From RYN-230 sp963837515 (GTDB taxonomy: Bacteria; Actinomycetota; Actinomycetes; Streptosporangiales; Streptosporangiaceae), in contig CAWINT010000003.1 in assembly GCA_963837515.1 (NCBI GenBank), positions 315,256 through 379,255 on the forward strand: a DNA stretch of 64,000 nt, written 5' to 3'. A model generated the notes under the pieces. That model did not search any database. It saw only the letters and a list, made by a program, of their open reading frames with translations, and was not told the DNA's origin. This document shows positions 43,202-52,335 of the stretch, piece by piece; positions within the stretch are counted from its first letter, which is position 1, and each line of letters starts with the position of its first letter. The translations under genes were made by a program, and so were the position numbers.

Positions 43202-44869
43202 TCAGCGGCCCGGCAGGACGGGCAGTAGGACGTGGGCGGGGTGCTGGTAGTCATGGTGGATCTCGAATTGGCATCGCAGCGCTCTGGTCGCCGAGGCGAA
43301 CGGTTCATTGGTGCCGAAGTTGCGCGCGTATCGTGGGAAGGCGCCTCCGCTGACCTGAACGCGGATCTTGTGCCCGGCCTGTATCCGGTAGGCCGTCGGA
43401 TAGAGTTCCAGGTCCACCGCCAGGATCTTGTCGCCGCCGATCTGGACGTCGGGAGCGGGCACGGTCTGCGGGCACAGCCGCCGGATGCCATCTGTGATGT
43501 TGCGGGAGATGCCTTTGGCGTTAACGTCACAGACCCGCACGAAAAGGTCGGCGTGCTGGCGGCTGGTGCCTACAAAGATGCGGGCACGGACCGGCCCGAC
43601 CAGGTCAAGGCTGTCCGGCAGGGGCTCGGTGGTGTAGGTCAGGACGTCGGGCCGGGCTTCGAGCGCGGTGTTATCGGCCTGCTTGGCCGGCCGCTGCAGC
43701 AGGGGCCCTCCTGCTGAGGGGGTCGGGTCTGCCGGGTTGTAGACGAACGTGCCGGGCGGGCAATTTCCGGGCTCGGCCGCGCCGCTCAGGCGGCCTGAGC
43801 CGCGCAGGTAGTAGGGCGTGGGCACGGCGGCCGGCGGTGGCCATTGTTCGAAGCCGAGCCAGCTGCCGGCCTGCTGGAGGAAGACCCGCACCGGCGCACC
43901 TCGCAGTGCCGGGCCGCCGCGCAGATGGTGATCTAGCCAGGCGATGTCCTGGCGGGTGATTTCCTTCAGCTCGCCCGGATCGCCGTGCAGCCAGGGCCCG
44001 ACGGTGATCCGGGCGGTGACACCGGCGGCCCGGATCGCCGCATAGTCGCGCAGCTGCTCGCGCACGAACAGGTCCCACCACCCGGTCACCATGCTGACCG
44101 GGGGAAGCCTCGTCAGATCGGCGCGGTGGTGATCCGCGCCTGCCCAGAACTCATCGGCTGGGGAGGCGTGCCCGGTGAAGTCCCGCCAGAACGCGACCGG
44201 TGCTCCCGCCACGTCCACGTCGGCGGCCTGCAGCGGGACTTTCCGCAACGCCCGCCTCATCCGGGCCAGCTGGCGCGGGGTCGGGATCACGCTGGCCAGG
44301 CCGCGTTCTTGCCTGCCGATGAGGGCGGTCCAGTTCAGCGCGTTCCTGATAAGCGGCGCGCCCTGATCGTAGAACGCGGCGGTGACCCTGGCCGCGGTGA
44401 CGTGGAGCGATACCGACCGCAGCGGCGGATCGGCGTAGGGCGCGACCGCCCACTGCGTGTGGCCCAGGTAGCTCCCGCCGGCCGTCGCCACCTGGCCATC
44501 GCACCACGGCTGGGCGCGCAGCCAGGCCACGGTGGCCAGACCGTCCTCCCGTTCGGAGGTAAACGGGCGGAACTGGCCACCGGAGCCGAACGTCCCGCGC
44601 GTGCTCTGAATGAACACCTGAAAGCCGTGCCGCGCCAGCGGCGCGGCGAACAGGACGGCTGCCAGGCCCGCCCGGCCATACGGCGAGCGGATCAGCACCA
44701 CCGGCAGCGGCCGGCCATCCGCCGCCGGCCGGTAAAGATCACCAAGCAGCGCGACACCGTCCGGCATCGCCACCGCGACATCGCGCCGCAGCACATAAGG
44801 CACGGCCGCGGAGGGAAGGTCAAGCGCCCGGTCAACTGCTGCGCCGGCGATACGAGACAGCGGATTCAT
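43202..44869 (-). CDS. CocE/NonD family alpha/beta hydrolase
   Basis: This 555-residue protein matches the CocE/NonD (X-Pro dipeptidyl-peptidase S15) family, which cleaves esters or peptides. The nucleophile serine lies in GGSYLGHTQ near residue 132. The acid is probably in WWDLFVREQL, and the histidine in GPWLHGDPGEL. The C-terminal 200 residues form the family's jelly-roll domain. The start ATG 44869 has GGAGGG seven bases upstream; an earlier start at 44902 is less likely. It lies next to the oxidase in the opposite direction. Confidence 0.87.
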   Translation of the reverse strand: MNPLSRIAGAAVDRALDLPSAAVPYVLRRDVAVAMPDGVALLGDLYRPAADGRPLPVVLIRSPYGRAGLAAVLFAAPLARHGFQVFIQSTRGTFGSGGQFRPFTSEREDGLATVAWLRAQPWCDGQVATAGGSYLGHTQWAVAPYADPPLRSVSLHVTAARVTAAFYDQGAPLIRNALNWTALIGRQERGLASVIPTPRQLARMRRALRKVPLQAADVDVAGAPVAFWRDFTGHASPADEFWAGADHHRADLTRLPPVSMVTGWWDLFVREQLRDYAAIRAAGVTARITVGPWLHGDPGELKEITRQDIAWLDHHLRGGPALRGAPVRVFLQQAGSWLGFEQWPPPAAVPTPYYLRGSGRLSGAAEPGNCPPGTFVYNPADPTPSAGGPLLQRPAKQADNTALEARPDVLTYTTEPLPDSLDLVGPVRARIFVGTSRQHADLFVRVCDVNAKGISRNITDGIRRLCPQTVPAPDVQIGGDKILAVDLELYPTAYRIQAGHKIRVQVSGGAFPRYARNFGTNEPFASATRALRCQFEIHHDYQHPAHVLLPVLPGR

Positions 44870-45495
44870 CCGGCCTCCCTCCGCGGTCACGGCCACCAGC
44901 ACCCCGGCCCGGACAAACTACCCAGCAGACCCGTCCGTAAGAAACACAGACGGCACTGCGGACCGGTGGCCCTCACCAGCAGGCGGATTCATCACCATAC
45001 CCATCCAGATGATCAGGCCAGGGACCCGCCACCCCGGCCCGCCCCTCACCAGTCACTGAACGTTCAGCACAGCGCCCTCCTGGAAAGCCTGCGAGGGCTC
45101 CACCTGGACAGGGCCAGAACCCGATCGTGCTGCCGTCGGTCGGCTGCGGGATGGAGAAGCCACCAGAGGAGTTCGGCTCCGGGATTGATCCGCGGTATGC
45201 GTGGCCTGCAGGTCAGCAGTTTCTGGTTATGGCTGGCCTGAGGTGCCTTGCCGATCCAGGCGGACAACGCTCGGGCCACCCCCGCGCGGGTCCGATATCG
45301 GCCATGGGCTCATAGTCCTATCACCTTGGCGACGCCAGGCCACGACCCAGGCCACGACCGGCCACGGCGACTGAATTGGCTGTTGACACGGGAGTCCGAC
45401 GGCGGGACGCTTCGCCAGGCGGTGTCCTTTCATGAACTGGCGGGCCGGACAGACGCTATCCCCGGCTCGCCCGTTTCCCTTGGCCGGAGGTTGCC
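44870..45495. other. Intergenic region, no gene supported
   Basis: Between the hydrolase and the glucodextranase I see only short frames. A TTGACA occurs at about 45384-45389 but no matching -10 box is obvious. Confidence 0.4.
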
Positions 45496-48400
45496 ATGCC
45501 CGGATTGGCGCGAGTAGGCAGGCGGCGGCTGCGGACGCTGGCCGTGGGTATAGCGGCGTTGTGCATGCTCTCTTTTTCGGTGGCCGCGGCGGGTACGGCG
45601 CAGGCAGGCCAGGTCGCCGGGGCGCGGCCCGACGTGACCGCGCCCGGCGGCCCTGGCGCCCTGTCCTACTTCGACCTCGCCCGCAAGGACTGCGTCGGCA
45701 CCGCCCGCAATACCGCGTCCAAGGTCTGGTTCACGGTCGCAGGCGGCGTGCTCTCCGACGTGTATGAGCCCACGATCGACAACACGAACGTGGAAACCCT
45801 GCAGTACATCGTCACCAACGGAAGCACGTTCACTGACCTGCAGACCCGTGACATGACCTACACGGTCGCGGCCGACCCGTCCGGCATGGCCTGCACGGTG
45901 ACCGCCACCAGCACGAGCCATGGCTACCGGCTGGTCACCACCTACATCACCGATCCGGCGCGGGATACCGTGCTGATGGACACCCAGCTGGAGGGTACGC
46001 CGGGATCGCACACCGCGATCAGCAAGCTGCACCTGTACGCGAGGCTTGACGCGCACGTCAACGGGGACGGCGGGGGCGGCAGCCAGAACGCGGGCGGCAA
46101 CACCGGGGTCATCGACACCTCCGCCGGAGCGCCGATACCGGTGATCTACAGCACGAACACCGTGACCGAGGCGGCCAACCGCAACTACGCGGTGCCCACC
46201 TACATGGCCCTGCGGCCTGGAACCCCGTCCGCCGCGGCCAGCGTCGGCTACGCGGGGACCGGGAGCGACGGCCTGGCCCAGCTCGACGCCACGCACACGC
46301 TGACCACGTACGACTCGGCGCCGGACGGCCACGTCACGGCGACCGAGGACGTCACCCCCAAGCATGGCGGCGAGGTGACCCTGGCGCTCGGCTTCGGCCG
46401 GACCCAGGCCCAGGCGGTGGCTACCGCGGGCGCATCCCTGGCCAAGCCGTTCGGCCGGGTCGAGCAGGGCTACCTGAGCGGCTGGGCCGGCTACGACGCC
46501 CGCCTGCGCCGACCGCCAGCCAGCTACCCGGGCCTTTCCCACGCGCAAGCGGCTGACCTGCGGCGCCGCTACTATTTGTCGGCGAACGTGATCAAGTCGA
46601 GCGAGGACAAGACGTATCCCGGCGCGATCGTCGCTTCGCTGGCCAGCCCGTGGGGCCAGGCGGTCGCCGCCGGAACTGCGGTGAACGGCAAGCCGGTCTA
46701 TTTCGGCTCCTACCGCGAGGTGTTCTCGCGTGACCTCTACGAGGCGTTCACGGGCCTGCTAACCGATGGCGATATCTCGACCGCGCGCGCCGCCACCTTG
46801 TTCCTGTTCAACCACCAGCAGCTGCCCAACGGGCAGTTCCCGCGCAACTCGCTGGTCAATGGCGAAGCCGCACCCGATACCGGCGGAACCCAGCTTGATG
46901 AGAGCGCTTACCCGATCCTGATGGCGTTGCAGTCCGGACTGGCCGGGGACACCGTGCTGTGGCAGCAGCACATCCGCCCGGCGGCCGACTTCCTGGTCGC
47001 GATGGGACCGTCGTTCGGCGCGGAGCGCTGGGAGGAGCAGTCGGGCTACTCCCCCTCGACGATCGCCGCGGAGATCGCCGGGCTGACCGCAGCGTCGGTG
47101 ATCGCCGCCCGGCACGGTGACCCAGCGCGGGCCCAGCTGTACCAGGCGACCGCGGACGACTTCCAGCGCAACATCAAGAATTGGGACGTGACCACGACCG
47201 GCCCGGATGGCGCGCGGTACTTCATCCGGCTGTCCAAGACCGGCGACCCAAACGCCGCCATCAGCTACAGCCTGGGCAACGGCGGTCCCACTGTGGACCA
47301 GCGCGCCGTCATCGACGGCGGGTTCCAGGAGCTGGTGCGGCTCGGTGAACTGCCGGCCAGCGACCCCGACATCCAGGCCTCGCTGGGAGTGCTCGACAAG
47401 CAGATCTCGGTGACCACGCCGAGCGGGACCGGCTACTACCGCTATGGCACCTCGGCGGCGGCCGGCAGCGCCGACGGGTACGGCGACTGCTACCAGCCGA
47501 GCCAGACGTCCTGCACCACCGAGGGCCAGCCGTGGCCGACCACCGACACCGGCACCGGGCACCTGTGGCCGGTGCTGTCCGGGGAGCGCGCCGAGTCCGA
47601 CATCACCACCGGGAACCTGACGGGCGCCTCCGCGCTGCTGGAGGCCATGGCGCAGTTCTCCTCCGGCGTGGGCCTCGTGCCCGAGCAGGCGTGGGAGGAC
47701 CCGGCCCTGGCCGCCTCGCCGTACGGGAGCGACCCGACCACCGCGTCGATAGGCTTCACCGATGGCCAGGCCGCGGGCTCGGCGTCGCCGCTGACCTGGG
47801 CCCAGGCCCAGGAAGCCCGGCTCATCCTGTCCATGAGGGCCGGCCACACGCTGGAGACCCCGGCCGTGACCACGCGACGATACGTCAGCCACGCGCCGCC
47901 AGGCGCGATCGCGGTGACGCTGACCGGGCCCGCCCCCGGCAGCGCGGTGACGACCTCCACGACCGCGGTCACCGGGACCTGCACGCCCGGTGCCAAGGTC
48001 GTGGTGGAGTCCCTTGACACCACGACCGGCGCCCCGTCCACGACGGGCACCGCGGTGGCCGCGGCCGACGGGTCGTTCTCGGTCACGGTGCCGGCCGGCT
48101 TCGGCGACAGCGTGCTGACCGTGTCGGCCACCGCGCCGGGCAACCGGACCGGATACGCGCAGACGTCCGTGACCAGCGAGGTCACCACCGGGACGACCGT
48201 CCTCGACGTGACCGACCCGACCGGCGACGACAACGGCCCGGGCACCTACCAGTACCCGACCGCGGCCGACTTCCACCCCGGCGCGTTCGACCTGACCAGG
48301 TTCCGGGTGATCAGCGACGGCACGACCGTGTACCTGCAGGCCACGCTGGCCAACCTGGACCCGACGTTCGGCGCGGCCATGGGCGCGCAACTGCTCGACG

Positions 48401-48891
48401 TGTACGTGCACGCCCCGGGCGCGACGAGCACCTCGACCGCGGCGGCCTACACGTCCCGCAACTACACCATCGCCCCGGCCGACGCCTGGAGCGAGATGGT
48501 CGAAGTGCAGGGATTCGCGTCGCCGGTCTGGCAGGACGCCTCCGGCAAGTCGCTCGGCACAGCCGCCGTGGCCGCCTCGCAGGCGAGCAAAACCATCACG
48601 ATCGTGCTGCCGGAGGCCACGTTCGGCACCCCGGCGTCGGGCTGGTCGTTCGCGGTCGTGCTGACCGGGCAGGATGGGTTCAGCTCCGACCAGGCCCGGG
48701 CCTTCGCCGCGACACCGCAGCCGTATGAGTTCGGCGTTTGCGCGGCAGGCGGCGCCAACCCGATCTGCTCGGTGAACCCATCGACCGTACCCAAGGCGAT
48801 GGACGTCATCACGCCGCCAGGCGTCTCCCAGGACACCGAACTCAACCCAACCATCGGCCCGGTCGTCATCCAGGGAGTTACCGTGCCGTGA
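45496..48891 (+). CDS. Secreted GH15 glucodextranase-type glycosidase
   Basis: This 1131-residue protein is a secreted glucan 1,6/1,4-alpha-glucosidase of family GH15 (glucodextranase type). A signal peptide (basic start, hydrophobic stretch at 17-32, AQA at about 35-37) is followed by the beta-sandwich domain N. The (alpha/alpha)6 catalytic barrel follows (about residues 350-780), with the acid glutamate in RWEEQSGYSPS near 512 and the base in VPEQAWED near 730. Ig-like and DOMON-like C-terminal domains end the protein (about 800-1131). It releases glucose from the non-reducing ends of dextran-like polymers outside the cell. The frame is intact. Confidence 0.88.
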   Translation: MPGLARVGRRRLRTLAVGIAALCMLSFSVAAAGTAQAGQVAGARPDVTAPGGPGALSYFDLARKDCVGTARNTASKVWFTVAGGVLSDVYEPTIDNTNVETLQYIVTNGSTFTDLQTRDMTYTVAADPSGMACTVTATSTSHGYRLVTTYITDPARDTVLMDTQLEGTPGSHTAISKLHLYARLDAHVNGDGGGGSQNAGGNTGVIDTSAGAPIPVIYSTNTVTEAANRNYAVPTYMALRPGTPSAAASVGYAGTGSDGLAQLDATHTLTTYDSAPDGHVTATEDVTPKHGGEVTLALGFGRTQAQAVATAGASLAKPFGRVEQGYLSGWAGYDARLRRPPASYPGLSHAQAADLRRRYYLSANVIKSSEDKTYPGAIVASLASPWGQAVAAGTAVNGKPVYFGSYREVFSRDLYEAFTGLLTDGDISTARAATLFLFNHQQLPNGQFPRNSLVNGEAAPDTGGTQLDESAYPILMALQSGLAGDTVLWQQHIRPAADFLVAMGPSFGAERWEEQSGYSPSTIAAEIAGLTAASVIAARHGDPARAQLYQATADDFQRNIKNWDVTTTGPDGARYFIRLSKTGDPNAAISYSLGNGGPTVDQRAVIDGGFQELVRLGELPASDPDIQASLGVLDKQISVTTPSGTGYYRYGTSAAAGSADGYGDCYQPSQTSCTTEGQPWPTTDTGTGHLWPVLSGERAESDITTGNLTGASALLEAMAQFSSGVGLVPEQAWEDPALAASPYGSDPTTASIGFTDGQAAGSASPLTWAQAQEARLILSMRAGHTLETPAVTTRRYVSHAPPGAIAVTLTGPAPGSAVTTSTTAVTGTCTPGAKVVVESLDTTTGAPSTTGTAVAAADGSFSVTVPAGFGDSVLTVSATAPGNRTGYAQTSVTSEVTTGTTVLDVTDPTGDDNGPGTYQYPTAADFHPGAFDLTRFRVISDGTTVYLQATLANLDPTFGAAMGAQLLDVYVHAPGATSTSTAAAYTSRNYTIAPADAWSEMVEVQGFASPVWQDASGKSLGTAAVAASQASKTITIVLPEATFGTPASGWSFAVVLTGQDGFSSDQARAFAATPQPYEFGVCAAGGANPICSVNPSTVPKAMDVITPPGVSQDTELNPTIGPVVIQGVTVP

Positions 48892-48930
48892 GATGAGCCC
48901 GGGCGCCTGAGCGCAGCGCCTGGACGACAC

Positions 48931-49348
48931 AAGCAGCGCGTAACTTCCTGATGGATCTCGGCCAGCGCGCGGCTTCCGTCAAGTTCCTGATCAGGGATCG
49001 AGCGGGTCAGTTCACCGATTCCTTCGACGCCGTGTTCCAGGCCGACGGCATCAGGATTCTCGCCAGCCCGCCGCAGGCACCAGGGCGAACGCCACCTGCG
49101 AGAGGATCATCGGCACGCTGCGCCGTGAGGTACTCGACCAGCTGCTGATCGTCAGCGAGCACCACTTACGCCAGGTGCTGACTGAATACCTCGCGCATTA
49201 CAACACCGCCCGGCCGCACCGCGCCCTTGGTCAGCTCGCACCGGACCAAGCTCACACCTGGCCACCGCAGATCAACCTCGCCGAGCACCGGATCCGACGA
49301 AAACAAGTTCTCAGCGGACTCACGAGCGAGTACCAGATCGCCGCATGA
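48931..49348 (+). pseudogene. Integrase-type transposase, C-terminal remnant
   Basis: The first frame reads VKFLIRDRAGQFTDSFDAVF and the frame one base off continues ATCERIIGTLRREVLDQLL and LTEYLAHYNTARPHRALGQL through LSGLTSEYQIAA to TGA. These are the second aspartate and the glutamate region of an rve-type DDE transposase. The N-terminal half is missing and a frameshift lies near 49080. Confidence 0.72.
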
Positions 49349-49402
49349 CAGCCCCGCGTCGTTACGACGAGTTGCAGGTCACCGCCGTGATCGAGTATTC
49401 GA

Positions 49403-49612
49403 GCCCAACACGCCTGCGCCCCGGACCTCAACCCCGTCGAGAGCGCCTGGTCGAACATGAAGAACAGCCTGGGCAACCTGGGCTCCTGCGGCACGCCCCG
49501 CCAGCTGGCCGCGATCGTCAAGAACCGGCTCAAGCGCATCCAGTACCGGCCCGCCCTGATCGACGGATTCCTCGCGCAGACCGGGCTCAGCCTCGAACCC
49601 CAGCCGCCGTAG
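49403..49612 (+). pseudogene. IS630-family transposase C-terminal remnant
   Basis: APDLNPVESAWSNMKNSLG and LAAIVKNRLKRIQYRPALID are the hallmark end of IS630/Tc1-like transposases, which carry the last catalytic glutamate in NPVES. The rest of the gene is missing. Confidence 0.72.
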
Positions 49613-49643
49613 ACCCAGACCCCGGCAATTCAATCTCTATAGC

Positions 49644-49672
49644 TTTACCTCTCAGCTAGAACCGACTATAAT
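49644..49672 (+). promoter_or_regulatory. Promoter of the RelBE-type pair
   Basis: TTTACC at 49644-49649, a 17-base spacer and a consensus TATAAT at 49667-49672 form a good sigma-70-type promoter. Transcription would start about 49679-49681, at the antitoxin ATG (49681), so the message should be leaderless. No ribosome binding site stands before the ATG, which agrees. Confidence 0.65.
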
Positions 49673-49680
49673 TCTGGTCT

Positions 49681-49968
49681 ATGACAGTGCTGCCCTTGTC
49701 TGAGGTGAAGGCCCGGCTCTCGGAGATTGCCGACGAGGTCGGCCGCACCCACGAGCGAGTCCACATCACCAAGAACGGCAAAGACTACGTCGTCCTGCTC
49801 GCAGCTGAAGATCTTGAGTCCATCGAGGCGACGCTCGAGTTGCTGTCCGACCCGGCGGCGCAAGAGCGCATCGCCCAATCCCGTGACGAGATCGCTCGTG
49901 GAGAAGGCCTGTCCATCGCCGAAGTGGCGAGGTCCCTGGAGGAACGTTTCGGGAAGCGCCGGCCGTGA
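49681..49968 (+). CDS. Phd/YefM-type antitoxin
   Basis: This 95-residue antitoxin has the N-terminal Phd/YefM fold (LPLSEVKARLSEIADEV and VHITKNGKDYVVLLAAEDLE), which binds DNA and represses its own operon. The C-terminal charged helix would neutralise the toxin. Its stop overlaps the toxin GTG by four bases. It probably has a leaderless mRNA because the promoter lies directly upstream. Confidence 0.88.
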   Translation: MTVLPLSEVKARLSEIADEVGRTHERVHITKNGKDYVVLLAAEDLESIEATLELLSDPAAQERIAQSRDEIARGEGLSIAEVARSLEERFGKRRP

Positions 49969-50231
49969 CCTACCAGGTCATCATCGCTCCGACCGCAGCT
50001 CGCCAGCTTCACGACCGGCTCCCCGAAGCTGTCGCGTGGGCTTGTTTCGAGTTCATTCGCGGCCCGCTCAGCGAAGAGCCGCGCAGAGTCGGCGCCCCCC
50101 TGCGCAAGCCCTTCGAGGGACAGTGGCGAGCCCGGCGCGGCGAGTACCGCATCCGCTATGCGATCGACGATGACGCCAACATCCTCCACATCCTCGACAT
50201 AGATCACCGACGTAACGCCTACCGCTCCTGA
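49965..50231 (+). CDS. RelE/ParE-type toxin
   Basis: This 88-residue protein matches RelE, a ribosome-dependent mRNA interferase: YQVIIAPTAARQLHDRLPEA, then PLRKPFEGQWRARRGEYRIRY and ILDIDHRRNAY, the latter two with the basic and aromatic residues of the active site. It starts with GTG at 49965, overlapping the antitoxin stop. Confidence 0.88.
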   Translation: MTYQVIIAPTAARQLHDRLPEAVAWACFEFIRGPLSEEPRRVGAPLRKPFEGQWRARRGEYRIRYAIDDDANILHILDIDHRRNAYRS

Positions 50232-50348
50232 CTGATCAGAAACCGTCCAGCTGAATCAGCCCGCAGCATTCAGCCGAACGACTGGTTTCCCATCCTCTCT
50301 GCCAGAACCCTGTGGGTGCCGAAAATACTGTCACCTTATGCGACCTGG

Positions 50349-51230
50349 TCATATTCGTGGATGAGGCCGCCGAGCCGGTCGCGGCGCAGAACGCGGATGC
50401 TGGTCACTTCGGCGGGCGGATGCGGCCGTCCGGCGGGCGGGTTCTGCTGCAGTGATGAGCATCCGGTCCAGGCACTCGCGGCGGGCGCTGGCGATCCAGC
50501 GCTCGGCGATTGCGTTCGCCCGGGGCGCCCGCACCGGAGTCTTGATGGTCCGCACGCCGGCCGCGGCGAGTAACCGCGTCGAACGCGGCGGTGAACTTGG
50601 CGTCCCGGTCCCGGATCAGGAACTTGAAACCCGCGCGGCCCGCTCCTCGAGGTTCATCAAGAGGTTACGGGCCTGCTGGGTCACCCACTCCCCCGTTGGG
50701 TGAGCGGTGATCCCGGCCAGGTGAACCCGCCGGGTGCCGTGCTCGATGAAGAACAGCACGTACAGGCGGCGCAGGAACACAGTGTCGACGTGGAAGAAGT
50801 CGGCGGCCAGGATGGACTCGGCCTGCACTTCCAGGAACGCCCGCCAGGTCTGCCCGGACCGGGCGGGCACGGGGTCGATGCCGGCGTCCTTGAGGATCTG
50901 CCACACGGTCGACGGCGCGAGCTTGCATCTCAGGCCGGCCAGCTCGCCATGGATGCGCCGGTAGCCCCAGCCCCGGTTGTCCCGGGCCATCTCCAGCACC
51001 AGCGCCCGCACGGTCGCCGCGGTCCGGGGCCGTCCGGGAGAGCGGCGTGGGTATGCCCAAGTGCCGCCGAACCAGGTCGGCGTGCCAGCGCAGCAGGGTC
51101 CGCGGGGAGACGATCAGGTGCAGTTGGCGGAGTCGGCTGCCGGGCCAGCGCGGCCAGCAACGCCCGGTCGGCCCACGACAGCCGCGGAGCCTTGACCTGC
51201 CGCTGGAGCACGGCGACCTGATGGCGCAGG
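50349..51230 (-). pseudogene. Integrase-type transposase, frameshifted
   Basis: Pieces of one transposase lie in three frames: LQRQVKAPRLSWADRALLAAL, then LIVSPRTLLRWHADLVRRHLG, then a long piece with WGYRRIHGELAGLRCKLAPS and ILAADFFHVDTVFLRRLYVL, and last RAPRANAIAERWIASARREC. The order and motifs agree with the copy at 61310-62367. Several frameshifts break it and the C-terminus is gone. Confidence 0.72.
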
Positions 51231-51323
51231 ATGAGGATCCCCTCTCTGCCAAGCTGTCGTGAGGCACCCGCCCCGCAGTAATCACTGACCTTCCCGAGGG
51301 CGGGAATGGAGACATCTTTTTAG

Positions 51324-51584
51324 ATGACGATGACCGTGCTCGACCGTGCCCAGGTGGCCGACGATGCTGGACGGGTGACCGGCGAGCGGCAGGAACGCCC
51401 GGATCCGGAGGTGCCCGAGCGGGCCCGCCGGCGGACGTTCACCGCCCAGGGCGGCCCCGGGTACGGGTGGGGCTCCTTGCTTACCCGGGCACGTGGAATG
51501 CTGCCGTTGGCAGGCGGGGCCGGGTGTGGCGGCCGTGCCGGAATCGTGCCGCGTGCCCGGCCGGCGGCTCCGGGTCCGGGCTGA
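51324..51584 (+). pseudogene. IS3-family OrfA N-terminal remnant
   Basis: The frame reads TVLDRAQVADDAGRVTGERQ and then PDPEVPERARRRTFTAQ, which I recall as the N-terminus of actinobacterial IS3 OrfA proteins just before their helix-turn-helix. After about 51440 it changes to unrelated residues, so it is a short relic. Confidence 0.45.
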
Positions 51585-51613
51585 TGAAGCACCATGATCG
51601 CTGGGTGAGAACG

Positions 51614-52123
51614 ATGGACGACAAGACCGGTGCCGTGGTCGGCTGGCTGCTCTCGTCGGCCGAACTCGCTGTCCGGCTGCTGGCGAGGCGGGACCTGCTC
51701 GGCGAGGACACTGGGCACGGCGACGAGATCCTCGACGGTGCGATGGTGCGGGCGCTGCTGTCGGGCCGGGGCCGGGCGGAGGGTTCGGCGTCCATCCGTA
51801 CCGCAAATGGGCCGGGGCGCATTGGCGGCTGGTTTCCGTGGTGTAGATGGGCATCCCGGCCAGCGAACCCCGGGCGGTGCGGGCGGCGGGCACCGTGCTG
51901 GGCTGGCTGACCGGGCGGGACACCGCGCCAGCATCGTGACGGCTGGGGGGCTGGTGCGCTGCCATGCCTCCCAGGAGGGGAACGCAGTGGCGGTGTGCGC
52001 CCGGCTCGGGCTCGCCCGCGATCTCCGGGCGGAATTGCTGGCCGAGTCGCTGGTGCGCTGGCAATGGCCCGACGGCGGCTGGAACTGCGACCCGGCCGCC
52101 ACCGGGCGGCACCGGGGAGCCTG
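51614..52123 (+). pseudogene. Decayed hypothetical gene (MDDKTGAVVGWLL family)
   Basis: The start MDDKTGAVVGWLLSSAELAV and RLLARRDLLGED, later LVRCHASQEGNAVAVCARLG and LAESLVRWQWPDGGWNCD in another frame, match an actinobacterial family of alpha-toroid-like hypothetical proteins I remember with the same order of motifs. The pieces lie in different frames with at least two breaks between 51790 and 51960. Confidence 0.5.
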
Positions 52124-52335
52124 AGGCCCGCGCGGCGGCCCTGCGCGCCGCCGGGCTGTTGCTGGCGTCACCGGCCGCTACTTCGCCAACCGCAGGCCGA
52201 AGAAATCCAGCAAGCCCTTTTACGACACCGCCGCGCATGGACTTGGACGGCCAAATGGCGCCGGCGGTGATCCTGGTAGGTAAGCGCCGTCGCCGTCGGT
52301 GGGCGCTCACCTCGTCCTGCCGGGCATGCGGTCGG

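Noticed and set aside
45127..45315. Short plus-strand frame with PRYAWPAGQQF
   Set aside because: No ribosome binding site, no family and an odd tail; not supportable as a gene.
46759..48930. Minus-strand frame of 723 codons
   Set aside because: It is a shadow of the GC-rich glucodextranase gene: Gly/Arg-rich, no motif and no ribosome binding site.
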